A stretch of DNA of 12,241 nucleotides. Origin: an uncultured Treponema sp. (GTDB lineage: Bacteria; Spirochaetota; Spirochaetia; Treponematales; Treponemataceae). Both the position numbers and the translations under genes were made by a program. The stretch spans positions 1 through 12,241 of the forward strand of contig CAMVJE010000041.1 of assembly GCA_947167745.1 (NCBI GenBank), in the 5' to 3' direction. Below are positions 1 through 7,595 of the stretch, piece by piece (position 1 is the stretch's first letter; the number at the start of each line of letters is the position of its first letter). The notes beneath the pieces were generated by a model, which was not told the DNA's origin, did no database searches, and worked only from the letters and a program-made list of their open reading frames with translations.

Positions 1-319
<319 letters not shown>

Positions 320-337
320 CTATAAAATAGTAGAAAA

Positions 338-367
338 AGAAGATTCGGGAGTGGATTAGAATCTTCT
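338..367 (-). promoter_or_regulatory. Inverted repeat in the nifJ leader (possible attenuator or operator)
   Basis: A perfect 9-bp inverted repeat (338-346 with 359-367, AGAAGATTC / GAATCTTCT) around a 12-nt loop lies 28 bp upstream of the nifJ start codon. Read in the nifJ direction, the 3' arm runs into TTTTC and further T-rich sequence, so the RNA could fold as a weak terminator-like hairpin before the ribosome-binding site. As DNA it could be an operator. The stem has only three G-C pairs, so its function is uncertain. Confidence 0.4.
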
Positions 368-396
368 ATAAAAAAACACAAAAATTGTTACCTAAC

Positions 397-425
397 AGAA
401 TAAACCTAAATCACGAATCTTACAA
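397..425 (-). promoter_or_regulatory. Candidate sigma70 promoter for nifJ
   Basis: On the minus strand, TTGTAA (420-425) and TATTCT (397-402) are separated by 17 bp. Each matches its consensus hexamer at four of six positions. Transcription would begin near 390, giving a leader of about 80 nt that contains the inverted repeat at 338-367. The spacer is AT-rich, so chance matches are likely. Confidence 0.3.
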
Positions 426-448
426 GGGTAATTTTTTCCTATTAGATA

Positions 449-477
449 ATGAAAAATAAAATCTCTTCAGTTATAAT
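449..477 (+). promoter_or_regulatory. Candidate promoter for the YD-repeat protein gene
   Basis: A perfect TATAAT (472-477) lies 17 bp downstream of ATGAAA (449-454), which matches the -35 consensus at four of six positions. The start site would be near 484, leaving a leader of about 50 nt before the ATG at 537. A second weak -10 (TATAAA, 504-509) has no matching -35. Confidence 0.42.
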
Positions 478-536
478 TAAAAAATCCGATATTTAAACAA
501 ACTTATAAATAAAGCTATTTATTATTGGGGGAATAT

Positions 537-1421
537 ATGAAAAAATCATTCTTTATTTTTGCCGCTGCTGCAATCACCGCACAGCTTTTTGCATTTGACC
601 CTGAGGTTTCTCTCAAACCTGCAGGTGCATTAACAGAATACACCAAAACAGATTATCAGATTACAGAAAAATTCGGTGATTACTACCGTTCTCCACGGGC
701 AAAATATGTTCATGTTTTTGATGTAACTGGACGCGAACTTGAAACATCTGAACTTACCAGCAAAGACGCCCTTGTTGACCACATTGCATATAAATATGAA
801 GGAAATAATCTCGTAGAAAGGGTCTGCACTGATGCTGACGGCAAAATCTCATGGAAAATGACCATGACTTATGATGCAAGCGGAAATAAAGTCGATGAAT
901 CTGAATTTAACTCAAGCAACAACCTCGTAAACCGCACAATCTGGAAATTCAATGGAAAGCAGGCTGATGAATCATATTACAATGCAGATGGCGCACTTCT
1001 TTCAAAAATTATTACAAAATATGATGACCAGGACAGAATTGCCGAAGTAGCTCAGTATCAGGCAACAGGAAGCCTTGAACAGAAAGCAACTTATACCTAC
1101 AACGATGCAGGAAAGCTTTCTGAGATTGCTTATTCAAATGCAAACGGTTCACAGACAAAAAAAGTTGTTTACCGGTTCGATGCTTCTTACCAGATTACTG
1201 AAGAACAGACATACAATCAGGAGAACAAACTCATCATCCGCGTAATCTACAAATATGATGACGCTGGAAACATCATTAAAACAACAAAATACAATGTTGC
1301 AGAAAAATTCGGAACAACAGTAAATGAACTGGCTGGAATTGCCGAATATTCTTATGGAGCAAGTGCAAGAACAAACAACGCTCCAACAAGTGCTCCAAGC
1401 ACAACAATTGACGCAAAATAG
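537..1421 (+). CDS. Secreted YD/RHS-like repeat protein
   Basis: A 294-residue exported protein. Residues 1-19 form a signal peptide (Lys-Lys start, hydrophobic core, LFA before Phe20). From about residue 76 to 262 there are seven degenerate repeats of 23-26 residues. Each begins with an aromatic-rich strand such as YKYEGNN, MTYDASGN, TKYDDQD, TYNDAGK or YKYDDAGN, followed by a second strand and a turn. This resembles YD/RHS-type or MORN-variant beta-hairpin repeats. The C-terminal tail is rich in Ala, Asn, Thr and Ser. I chose the ATG at 537 because GGGGGAA (527-533) sits just upstream and the Lys-rich signal peptide begins there; the in-frame TTG at 525 would add four unnecessary residues. 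The protein is probably periplasmic or surface-exposed, with a binding or structural role. There are no catalytic residues I recognise, and it lacks the length and core domain of RHS toxins. It is likely cotranscribed with the LysM gene 47 bp downstream. Confidence 0.85.
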   Translation: MKKSFFIFAAAAITAQLFAFDPEVSLKPAGALTEYTKTDYQITEKFGDYYRSPRAKYVHVFDVTGRELETSELTSKDALVDHIAYKYEGNNLVERVCTDADGKISWKMTMTYDASGNKVDESEFNSSNNLVNRTIWKFNGKQADESYYNADGALLSKIITKYDDQDRIAEVAQYQATGSLEQKATYTYNDAGKLSEIAYSNANGSQTKKVVYRFDASYQITEEQTYNQENKLIIRVIYKYDDAGNIIKTTKYNVAEKFGTTVNELAGIAEYSYGASARTNNAPTSAPSTTIDAK

Positions 1422-1468
1422 CAAGATCAATAATGTGGGTATTGCTGATTAAAAAATAGGGGAAAGAT

Positions 1469-3046
1469 ATGAAAACAATCGGAATCAAACTTGCTGACGG
1501 AACATTTTATCCAATTCTCGAAGAAGGAACGCCTAAAAAGAGAATGCTGGATTTGACCACAGCCAAGGATAATCAGACAAAAGTCCAGATTGACTTGTAT
1601 CGCTCAGAGAACGGCTCTATGGAAGATGCCGAATATGTAGACACCCTCGAAGTCACAAAACTCAACCCGCACCCCAACGGGGAGCCAGAACTTCACCTTT
1701 CTGTTGGACTGGATGAAGACAATAAACTCACTGCAGAAGTAGTTGACCCAGAAACCGGCAAAAAAAGTGAAACAGAGGTAACTTTGGTCTCACGAACTTT
1801 AGCCGAACGCGAAGAAACAACAGATTTTGGTGTGAAAGGTGCAGTTGCCGAAGATATTACAGATTTCTCTGACCAGATTATTGATTTGGACAGCCATGGG
1901 TCAATTCCAGAAGAGACAACACTTTCTCCCGAAGAAATGCCTGACATCAAATCTGATGCCCTTGAGGACATGCCTTTCTCTTTTGATCATTCAGAACCAC
2001 ATGCAACAAGCGAAATGTCAGAATCAGCAGGTTCTTCAAGTTCTGACAATTTTGAAGGTGTGCTTCCGGATTTCTCAGAACTTGATAAAGAAATTCCTGT
2101 CGACGACCCGACTTTGGAGTCTGTTGATTTCTCAAAGAAAGATGATGAAACTGTAGCCGACACGACAGAAACTTCAAGTGATATTTCTGATGATTTTTCT
2201 ACAGATTCATTCTCTCTACCGGATTTTGACAGTGAAACAATTGCTGACGATTCAAATACAAGCTCTGACGCAGACACAACTATTGAAGATTATCAGCTCC
2301 CAGATTTTGACGCTCCTGTCACCGGAGAAAACTCAGAAACAGAAACCACAGGTCTTAACTTTGATGATTTCAATGATCCTGCTTTCAACTCAGACGACTT
2401 ATACAATTCTGACACAACAGAAACTGCAAGTGGCTCAGCAATGGATTTCTCTGACCTCTATGACAAAGAAACTATAGCTGGAGAACATGCTTCACTTTAT
2501 GACGATGAAGAGGAAGAAAAGAAAACCCGCACTCCGGTAATCATCTGCATTATCTGTGCAATTATCTGTATCATCGCTACAGTTCTGCTTCTCTTCATTA
2601 TTCCGTCAAAATATAATCTACTTGCTTCCCGCAACACGAACGGAGTTTCAATCCTTGATCGCTTCTTCTCAAAAGACAAGGAAACGGTTGTCGAAAAAAC
2701 AGTTGAAACTCCATCGCAGCTCAAGGAAGATGAAACAAAATTCATTGATGTTACAGTCGAAGAACCAAAAGCAGCTCCTGAAGCAGTTGAAGACAAAATC
2801 ATTATTGCTCCAGAGCCAGAAAAAGTTGTTCCTGTTCCACCTCCAGCTCCAGTCGAAGAAAAGAAGCCTGAAGTCAAAAAATCTTCTGATGTAAACTATC
2901 ATATCCGCTGGGGTGATACACTTTGGGATATTTCTGAGTCTTACTATAAAACACCTTGGAAATACCCGAAAATCGCCGACTACAACAAAATTAAGAATCC
3001 AGATTTGATTATTTCTGGAACAGATATTTTGATTCCAGCAGAGTAA
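1469..3046 (+). CDS. Transmembrane LysM protein with an Hsp70 substrate-binding-like N-terminal domain
   Basis: A 525-residue protein in four parts. Residues 1-108 resemble the beta-sandwich substrate-binding domain of DnaK: a PILEEGTPKK segment, TTAKDNQTKVQIDLY at 30-44, then a NPHPNGEPELHLSVGLDED stretch at 66-84 matching the Hsp70 pattern of Pro-rich loop and D-x-D-G strand. No Hsp70 ATPase domain is present. Residues 109-350 are acidic and Ser/Thr-rich, with recurring LPDF motifs (199, 250, 277) and DFSDLYD at 326-332. Residues 351-354 are basic (KKTR) and precede a membrane helix at about 355-379. A Pro/Glu/Lys linker leads to a LysM domain at 477-523 (WGDTLWDIS) that should bind peptidoglycan. 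The positive-inside rule places the head and acidic arm in the cytoplasm and LysM in the periplasm. AGGGGA (1458-1463) supports the start. The DnaK-like reading comes from motif order, not from a search. Confidence 0.88.
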   Translation: MKTIGIKLADGTFYPILEEGTPKKRMLDLTTAKDNQTKVQIDLYRSENGSMEDAEYVDTLEVTKLNPHPNGEPELHLSVGLDEDNKLTAEVVDPETGKKSETEVTLVSRTLAEREETTDFGVKGAVAEDITDFSDQIIDLDSHGSIPEETTLSPEEMPDIKSDALEDMPFSFDHSEPHATSEMSESAGSSSSDNFEGVLPDFSELDKEIPVDDPTLESVDFSKKDDETVADTTETSSDISDDFSTDSFSLPDFDSETIADDSNTSSDADTTIEDYQLPDFDAPVTGENSETETTGLNFDDFNDPAFNSDDLYNSDTTETASGSAMDFSDLYDKETIAGEHASLYDDEEEEKKTRTPVIICIICAIICIIATVLLLFIIPSKYNLLASRNTNGVSILDRFFSKDKETVVEKTVETPSQLKEDETKFIDVTVEEPKAAPEAVEDKIIIAPEPEKVVPVPPPAPVEEKKPEVKKSSDVNYHIRWGDTLWDISESYYKTPWKYPKIADYNKIKNPDLIISGTDILIPAE

Positions 3047-3051
3047 TTTGA

Positions 3052-3102
3052 AACACAGATTATCACAGATTAGATTTAATTTGTGATAGTCTGTGTTTTT
3101 TG
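3052..3102 (+). terminator. Rho-independent terminator after the LysM gene
   Basis: A 16-bp stem pairs 3052-3067 with 3082-3097 (one G-U pair, otherwise perfect) around a 14-nt AT-rich loop. A run of six T residues follows at 3096-3101. It starts 5 bp after the LysM stop codon and ends before the lytic transglycosylase ATG. It probably ends the 537-1469 transcript. Confidence 0.87.
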
Positions 3103-3109
3103 TTAAAAT
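3081..3109 (+). promoter_or_regulatory. Promoter embedded in the terminator; predicts a leaderless mRNA
   Basis: TTGTGA (3081-3086, four of six matches) and TAAAAT (3104-3109, five of six) are 17 bp apart. The -35 lies on the 3' arm of the terminator stem. Only seven bases separate the -10 from the ATG at 3117, so transcription should begin at or within a base of the start codon. No Shine-Dalgarno is present, in agreement. Confidence 0.55.
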
Positions 3110-3116
3110 CTTCTAT

Positions 3117-5432
3117 ATGAAAAAAGTCCTTCCTTTTCTTGCTTTCCTTTTGGTTTTTTCCGCCTGTGCGCCCGTGGGAATTTCCATCTCAAAAAACTCT
3201 CCCCAAAAGAAATTCGGTGACGACGCGCATTATTTTCTTGCATTACAGGCAGCAGACAGCGGTGATGAAGCGGAAGCCATCCGGCTTTTTAAAATCTCCC
3301 GAAAAAAGTCAAACCCTCTGATTGCGAAACGGAGCGCAGAAGCCCTCACCCTGCTTGGAAGCGTTTCTGATCGAATTGAGGCAGCAAATTTTCTGGCAGA
3401 AAACTACCCTGATGAAAATTCGCTTATAACTGCCTGTCAGGAATTATTCAATCACGGCGAATATGCAAAAATCATTTCCCTTACAGAAAATATTTCCCTT
3501 GAAAACTCAAAAAATGAAATCATAAAACTACGCTTGCTTTCTCTGGCGCAAAAGCGGGACAGCCGTTTTGATTCTGAATTTTTCAAATGGTATGTAAGCC
3601 GCCCCCTTTCAAGCGAGCATCTTGAATCTTACGCAACTTATATAGCACTCCTTAATGAAAAAAACAAAAATATCGAAGCCGAAAGCGAAAAATTCCAAAA
3701 AGACTTAAACAAGCGGAGCCTGCTCGAAAGTCAGCTTGCTCCAGACTATCACAAAGAAGCAGACTCTGAAAAAGATTCTCCTCAGAATTCTATTATTCCT
3801 GAAGGTGGGTTTGACCCGCTTTTTGAGGCACTTTCTCAGGCAGAAAATCCAGAAAAAACAATCATGGAATTCCGGATTGCTGTTTTTCATCGCAGCTACA
3901 AACTTACAATCAGCCAAATTGATAAAATTTTTCAGATTTATAAAAACCGCGGCGAGGAAGTGGACGCGCAAATTCTTTCTGATATCGGAAAATCCACTCT
4001 TTACGGAACAAAAGACTATTTAGCTTCGGCAAAAAAATTCGATGCACTGGCAAAAGAACTTCCCAGCGAAAAGGCTTATTTCGCCCATTTTTACGCAGCC
4101 CGCCTCTATGACAAGGCTGGACGCTACCCAAAACAAACAGTCTCCCGCTTCCGGAATGCACTTGAAGCCACGCAAGACGACCTCCAGTTTGACAACTGCC
4201 TCTGGTATCTGCTCAACTTCCAGCTGCGCACTTCAACCGACGACATAATTTCCACTCTGACGGAATACGGTTCACGGATTCATGCCCCGGAATATTTCGA
4301 TGATTTTTTTGAATCACTCTCAATTCTCTTGCTTTCAAGTCATCGATGGCAGGATTTTTACAAAGTTTGGAAAAAGACAAATTCAAATTTCTCGGATTAC
4401 ACTCAGGGAAAGTATGCCTACATTTCCGGCCGTCTGATTGAAGAAGGACTGGCCCAGGGCGATGAAGGATTAAAAACTCGGCAGACCGTCGAAGCATTTA
4501 CTCAAGTCCTAAATTCAAATTCTTCCCTCTATTATAAAGTCTGCGCAATGGAAAGACTTGGTGTTACTGACAAAGCTTTGATTGAGTCATATTTATTGAA
4601 AAAAAATGCTGGACACGAAACAGAAAATGCAGAAAGAAGCGCCGCAATTCATGATGCAGGGGTGCTTTTAAATGGCTACGAAGAATTTGGCTTTCCCCAA
4701 AGAGTTTATTCAGAATGGTTCTCCAACCGAAACAATCTCTCGATTCAAGACGCAATAGACGCAAGCTCTTTTTTAAGCAGATGTGCCGAAACAAGCAAAG
4801 ATAATTCATACAATGTGCAAAGTCTGAGGATTGCCGCCCGTCGCTTTGAAAGCTCTGACTGCCAAATTCCACGGGAACTGCTTGAAGCAAATTTTCCGCA
4901 ATTCTACAAATCAATAATCGATAAGGCTGCAAATGAATTTGGGATTCCTGATTATCTCATGTATGCCCTTGTCCGAAGCGAAAGTTTTTTTGATTCAGGA
5001 GTTACCAGCAAGGCTGGAGCAAATGGTCTCACACAATTAATGGAATCAACAGCAAACGACGAAGCTCGAAAACTTAAACTCGGCGATAACTACGATATTT
5101 TTGATCCCGAAACAAATGTACGCATGGGAGCACATTATCTAGCCTCCCTCATTTCACGCACTGACGAAAAAAATGAACTTCTAGCCCTATATGCATACAA
5201 CGCAGGCTTAACGAATGTCAGGAACTGGGTTAAGCGATTCCGAAGCGACTGGTCAACTACAGGCAAAGCAGCTCATCCGCCGGCAGGAATCAGCATGGAT
5301 CTCTTCCTTGAATCACTTCCATTTACAGAAACAAGGGAATACGGCAGAAAGGTAATTTCCGCAGCAGCTATGTATGCTTATCTTTACAATTCGAAATTAC
5401 CCTGTGAAACCGTGCGGGAACTGATGTATTAG
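3117..5432 (+). CDS. Soluble-lytic-transglycosylase-family lipoprotein
   Basis: A 771-residue enzyme predicted to cleave the MurNAc-GlcNAc bond of peptidoglycan with formation of 1,6-anhydro ends, in the periplasm. Residues 1-17 are a lipoprotein signal peptide with lipobox FSAC, so Cys17 would be lipidated. About 25-590 is a long helical region resembling the superhelical tetratricopeptide-like part of Slt70 proteins, with a charged Lys/Glu-rich insertion near 180-240. The catalytic SLT domain spans about 600-750. It carries the general-acid Glu622 in ALVRSESFF, then the GANGLTQLM block, then ALYAYNAG (690-697), all conserved family signatures. The protein is longer than E. coli Slt (about 645 residues). 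The ATG at 3117 is chosen because the signal peptide begins there; an in-frame GTG at 3093 would prefix eight residues and lies inside the terminator. There is no ribosome-binding site. It is apparently a single-gene transcript. Confidence 0.93.
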   Translation: MKKVLPFLAFLLVFSACAPVGISISKNSPQKKFGDDAHYFLALQAADSGDEAEAIRLFKISRKKSNPLIAKRSAEALTLLGSVSDRIEAANFLAENYPDENSLITACQELFNHGEYAKIISLTENISLENSKNEIIKLRLLSLAQKRDSRFDSEFFKWYVSRPLSSEHLESYATYIALLNEKNKNIEAESEKFQKDLNKRSLLESQLAPDYHKEADSEKDSPQNSIIPEGGFDPLFEALSQAENPEKTIMEFRIAVFHRSYKLTISQIDKIFQIYKNRGEEVDAQILSDIGKSTLYGTKDYLASAKKFDALAKELPSEKAYFAHFYAARLYDKAGRYPKQTVSRFRNALEATQDDLQFDNCLWYLLNFQLRTSTDDIISTLTEYGSRIHAPEYFDDFFESLSILLLSSHRWQDFYKVWKKTNSNFSDYTQGKYAYISGRLIEEGLAQGDEGLKTRQTVEAFTQVLNSNSSLYYKVCAMERLGVTDKALIESYLLKKNAGHETENAERSAAIHDAGVLLNGYEEFGFPQRVYSEWFSNRNNLSIQDAIDASSFLSRCAETSKDNSYNVQSLRIAARRFESSDCQIPRELLEANFPQFYKSIIDKAANEFGIPDYLMYALVRSESFFDSGVTSKAGANGLTQLMESTANDEARKLKLGDNYDIFDPETNVRMGAHYLASLISRTDEKNELLALYAYNAGLTNVRNWVKRFRSDWSTTGKAAHPPAGISMDLFLESLPFTETREYGRKVISAAAMYAYLYNSKLPCETVRELMY

Positions 5433-5444
5433 AGGAGAGGTCAA

Positions 5445-5533
5445 GCCCGCATGGAGGCGGGTAAAAGACAGTTGTCCGCGAGAATTTGACGACCATGTAA
5501 TGGGCGCAAATTCTCGTCACGACATGGATGTCG
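5445..5533. repeat. Cluster of nested inverted repeats between convergent genes (REP-like candidate)
   Basis: Almost the whole convergent spacer is self-complementary. CCCGC/GCGGG pair at 5446-5450 and 5457-5461 around ATGGAG. GACA/TGTC pair at 5467-5470 and 5473-5476. A perfect 10-bp stem joins 5479-5488 (CGAGAATTTG) to 5507-5516 and encloses a small CCAT-GTA-ATGG hairpin (5493-5503). CGACAT/ATGTCG pair at 5520-5525 and 5528-5533 around GG. Two of the hairpin tops share ATGGA. Repeated short hairpins like this are typical of dispersed REP-type intergenic elements, but whether other copies exist cannot be seen from one window. Confidence 0.5.
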
Positions 5534-5543
5534 AATTATTTTT
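5520..5543 (+). terminator. Possible terminator for the lytic transglycosylase gene
   Basis: The last hairpin of the repeat cluster (5520-5533) is followed on the plus strand by AATTATTTTT (5534-5543), an imperfect T-tract. The stem is short, about 5-6 bp, and the T-tract overlaps the end of the convergent cyclase gene. No comparable T-tract follows a hairpin on the minus strand, so how the operon ending at 5536 terminates is unclear. Confidence 0.35.
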
Positions 5544-7587
5544 CTGTCGCCCGAAGAATTCCGTCCCAGTTTTCAGGCGGATTTTGGATTAATTTTTCAC
5601 ATTTTTCGACGAATTTTGCTGATGGAGCATCCTTTTCGGCATTTAAAGAGAATTTTCCTTTTGCCCCGGCAAAATCACCTTTTACGAACAAAGCATAGGC
5701 TTCATCGTAAATCTTTCGTTTTTCTGCACTTTCGGAAAATTCTTCGTTTGTCATCGGAACGAAAACCTGAACGCCTTCTTTTTTACCAACGACGGCAATA
5801 TTTGAAATCGGCCGGAATTTGTATTCACAGTCATGAGAAAGTGCGCTTTCCATTGTGGCTTTACTGCACATCGTATATGTTCCAAACTGTTTGTTGATTC
5901 CTTCCAGGCGGCTGGCAAGATTGACCGTGTCACCCATCATAGTGTAGTCGAAACGGCTCCGACTTCCCATGTTGCCGACAACGGCTTTTCCCGTATTCAG
6001 GCCAATTCTCTGAACAAAAGGCTTTCCTGTGACTTTCGTAAGTTCTTCCTGCATGTCAGCCAGTTTTTCCTGACATGCCAGAGCTGCATCCACCGCCCTT
6101 CTTGCGTGGTCTTCCTGCTTTGTCGGGGCACCCCAAAAGGCAATAATTGCATCTCCTTCATATTTATCAATTGTTCCACCGTGCGCGAGGATAATATCTG
6201 TCATCGCACTCAGATAATTGTTGAGCAAGTCGGTAAGTTCTTTTGGTGTAAGATTTTCTGAAATCGAAGTAAATCCCTGAACATCAGAAAAATATGCAGT
6301 AATTTCGCGCTCTTCACCGCCAAGATTCAGTTTTTCTGGATTTGCAATAAGATTTTCGATAACAGCGGGACTTAAATACTGCTTGAAAGCTGATTTTAAA
6401 TATCTTTTTTGATGTCCTTCAGTCATGTATGCTTCAAAAATTGCCGTCACATAAGAAAGAACAAATGCAAAAATCACTGTAGCAAGGGGAAGAATGTATC
6501 CGGCAGAAAAAAGAACATACGAAATAACAAAATATGTCAAACAGAGGGCGAATGCAAAAATCGTTTTTACCACGAGAGAAACAATTCTGGCCTGTGAAAT
6601 TGATGATCCTAGAAAAAAGCCACCGATTATAGAAATCAGAAGAATGAAAAAAGTAAGCGGAAAGGAAATATCCCTTAAATATGATTCCTGAAGAATTGTG
6701 TCCAACTGGCAGAGATGCACTCCGACTCCAGGATATGTGGCCGAAAGAGGCGTGGCGCAAATATCAAAAAGTCCGGGAGCATACAATCCAAAAAAAACAT
6801 ATGAATCCTTAAACTGTTCTGGGGGAATAAATTCACTATCACTGGCAGCAACTGCATTATTTGCCCCGATTTTCAAGTCATTCTCGATTTTAAATTCGCT
6901 CTGCAAAATCTGTTTTGCCGAATATGGCACGAATCTGCTCAGGTCATCGACATAGCGCACATACATGCCACCCTGCCTTGCCCTCGGAATCGAATCGAAA
7001 TCAAGGGAGCCGTTTTTTACAAGGTAGCTTGAAATTGAAAGACCATACTCTCCATTTTTTGAAGGTTCAACAGGACTCCGGCGGGCAACACGGTCACTGT
7101 CAAGACTGGAACTTACATTGCCCAGCAGGGCCGCAGAATCACGCAGCGAGAGAATCGGTAATGTCGGCTCAGAATCATCAGTTTCATAAAAAACTGTCTG
7201 TATCACGCGGCCGAATTCTTTTGCGGCAAGTGAAAACTTTTCATCATCCGATGCACCATAGACCGACGGCTCAGAATAAATCATATCAAAAGCAAAAGAA
7301 GCTGCTCCCGCACGGTTAAAGTAATCAGTCATTTTTGCATAGGCTTCACGTGGCCAGGGCCATGCCCAGCCAAGCTTTTCTTTTGCCCAGTCAAGACTTT
7401 CCTGATCAAGCAGAACAAGGGAAATTTCTTCGGAAGGGCTATAAGATTTTGAAGAAAAAGCCATCCGGCTGTCATAAGATTTGTTTTCTGCCCAATTGAA
7501 GACACCAAAAACTACAAGGACAGAGACTAAAAGCATAAGAGTTACAAGAGAAATAACAATCTGCCGGATTTTTTTGATTTTCTTCAT
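5536..7587 (-). CDS. CHASE2-domain class III adenylate cyclase, membrane-bound
   Basis: A 683-residue sensor enzyme predicted to make cAMP from ATP. Residues 11-31 form a first membrane helix. About 32-305 is an extracytoplasmic CHASE2 sensing domain with the family's early aspartate strand (VLLDQESLDW), the WPWPRE segment (76-81) and AFDMIYSEP (99-107). Three helices follow at about 309-329, 336-359 and 363-387. The cyclase domain, about 425-612, has metal-binding Asp435 (FSDVQGF) and Asp479 (DKYEGDAII). Lys475 and Asp553-Thr554 fit adenine specificity, and Asn556 and Arg560 (NLASR) complete the transition-state pair, so it looks catalytically intact. About 620-672 is a helical tail resembling a single tetratricopeptide-like unit. 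An AGGAAGA ribosome-binding site (on plus, 7591-7597) overlaps the stop of the upstream protease gene, 8 bp away. It is the last gene of a three-gene operon. The ligand is unknown. Confidence 0.93.
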   Translation of the reverse strand: MKKIKKIRQIVISLVTLMLLVSVLVVFGVFNWAENKSYDSRMAFSSKSYSPSEEISLVLLDQESLDWAKEKLGWAWPWPREAYAKMTDYFNRAGAASFAFDMIYSEPSVYGASDDEKFSLAAKEFGRVIQTVFYETDDSEPTLPILSLRDSAALLGNVSSSLDSDRVARRSPVEPSKNGEYGLSISSYLVKNGSLDFDSIPRARQGGMYVRYVDDLSRFVPYSAKQILQSEFKIENDLKIGANNAVAASDSEFIPPEQFKDSYVFFGLYAPGLFDICATPLSATYPGVGVHLCQLDTILQESYLRDISFPLTFFILLISIIGGFFLGSSISQARIVSLVVKTIFAFALCLTYFVISYVLFSAGYILPLATVIFAFVLSYVTAIFEAYMTEGHQKRYLKSAFKQYLSPAVIENLIANPEKLNLGGEEREITAYFSDVQGFTSISENLTPKELTDLLNNYLSAMTDIILAHGGTIDKYEGDAIIAFWGAPTKQEDHARRAVDAALACQEKLADMQEELTKVTGKPFVQRIGLNTGKAVVGNMGSRSRFDYTMMGDTVNLASRLEGINKQFGTYTMCSKATMESALSHDCEYKFRPISNIAVVGKKEGVQVFVPMTNEEFSESAEKRKIYDEAYALFVKGDFAGAKGKFSLNAEKDAPSAKFVEKCEKLIQNPPENWDGILRATEK

Positions 7588-7595
7588 ACTTCTTC

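Noticed and set aside
525..536. TTG start for the YD-repeat protein
   Set aside because: The bases from 527 form the ribosome-binding site for the ATG at 537, which begins the Lys-Lys signal peptide.
1422..1468. Terminator or separate promoter between the YD-repeat and LysM genes
   Set aside because: The 47-bp gap has no convincing stem with T-tract and no good hexamer pair, so cotranscription is the simpler reading.
2497..2877. 126-codon minus-strand frame, low-complexity Ser/Gly/Thr
   Set aside because: It is a shadow of the acidic and Pro-rich part of the LysM gene; the composition is what the complement of such codons yields.
3093..3116. GTG start for the lytic transglycosylase
   Set aside because: It lies in the terminator stem and adds eight residues before a textbook lipoprotein signal peptide.
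5433..5535. CRISPR array or attachment site in the hairpin-rich spacer
   Set aside because: There are no evenly spaced direct repeats with unique spacers, and no integrase or direct-repeat boundary; the structure consists of inverted repeats only.
5833..6261. 142-codon plus-strand open frame opposite the cyclase gene
   Set aside because: It lies wholly antisense to an intact cyclase with all catalytic motifs, has no ribosome-binding site, and its translation shows no recognisable domain.
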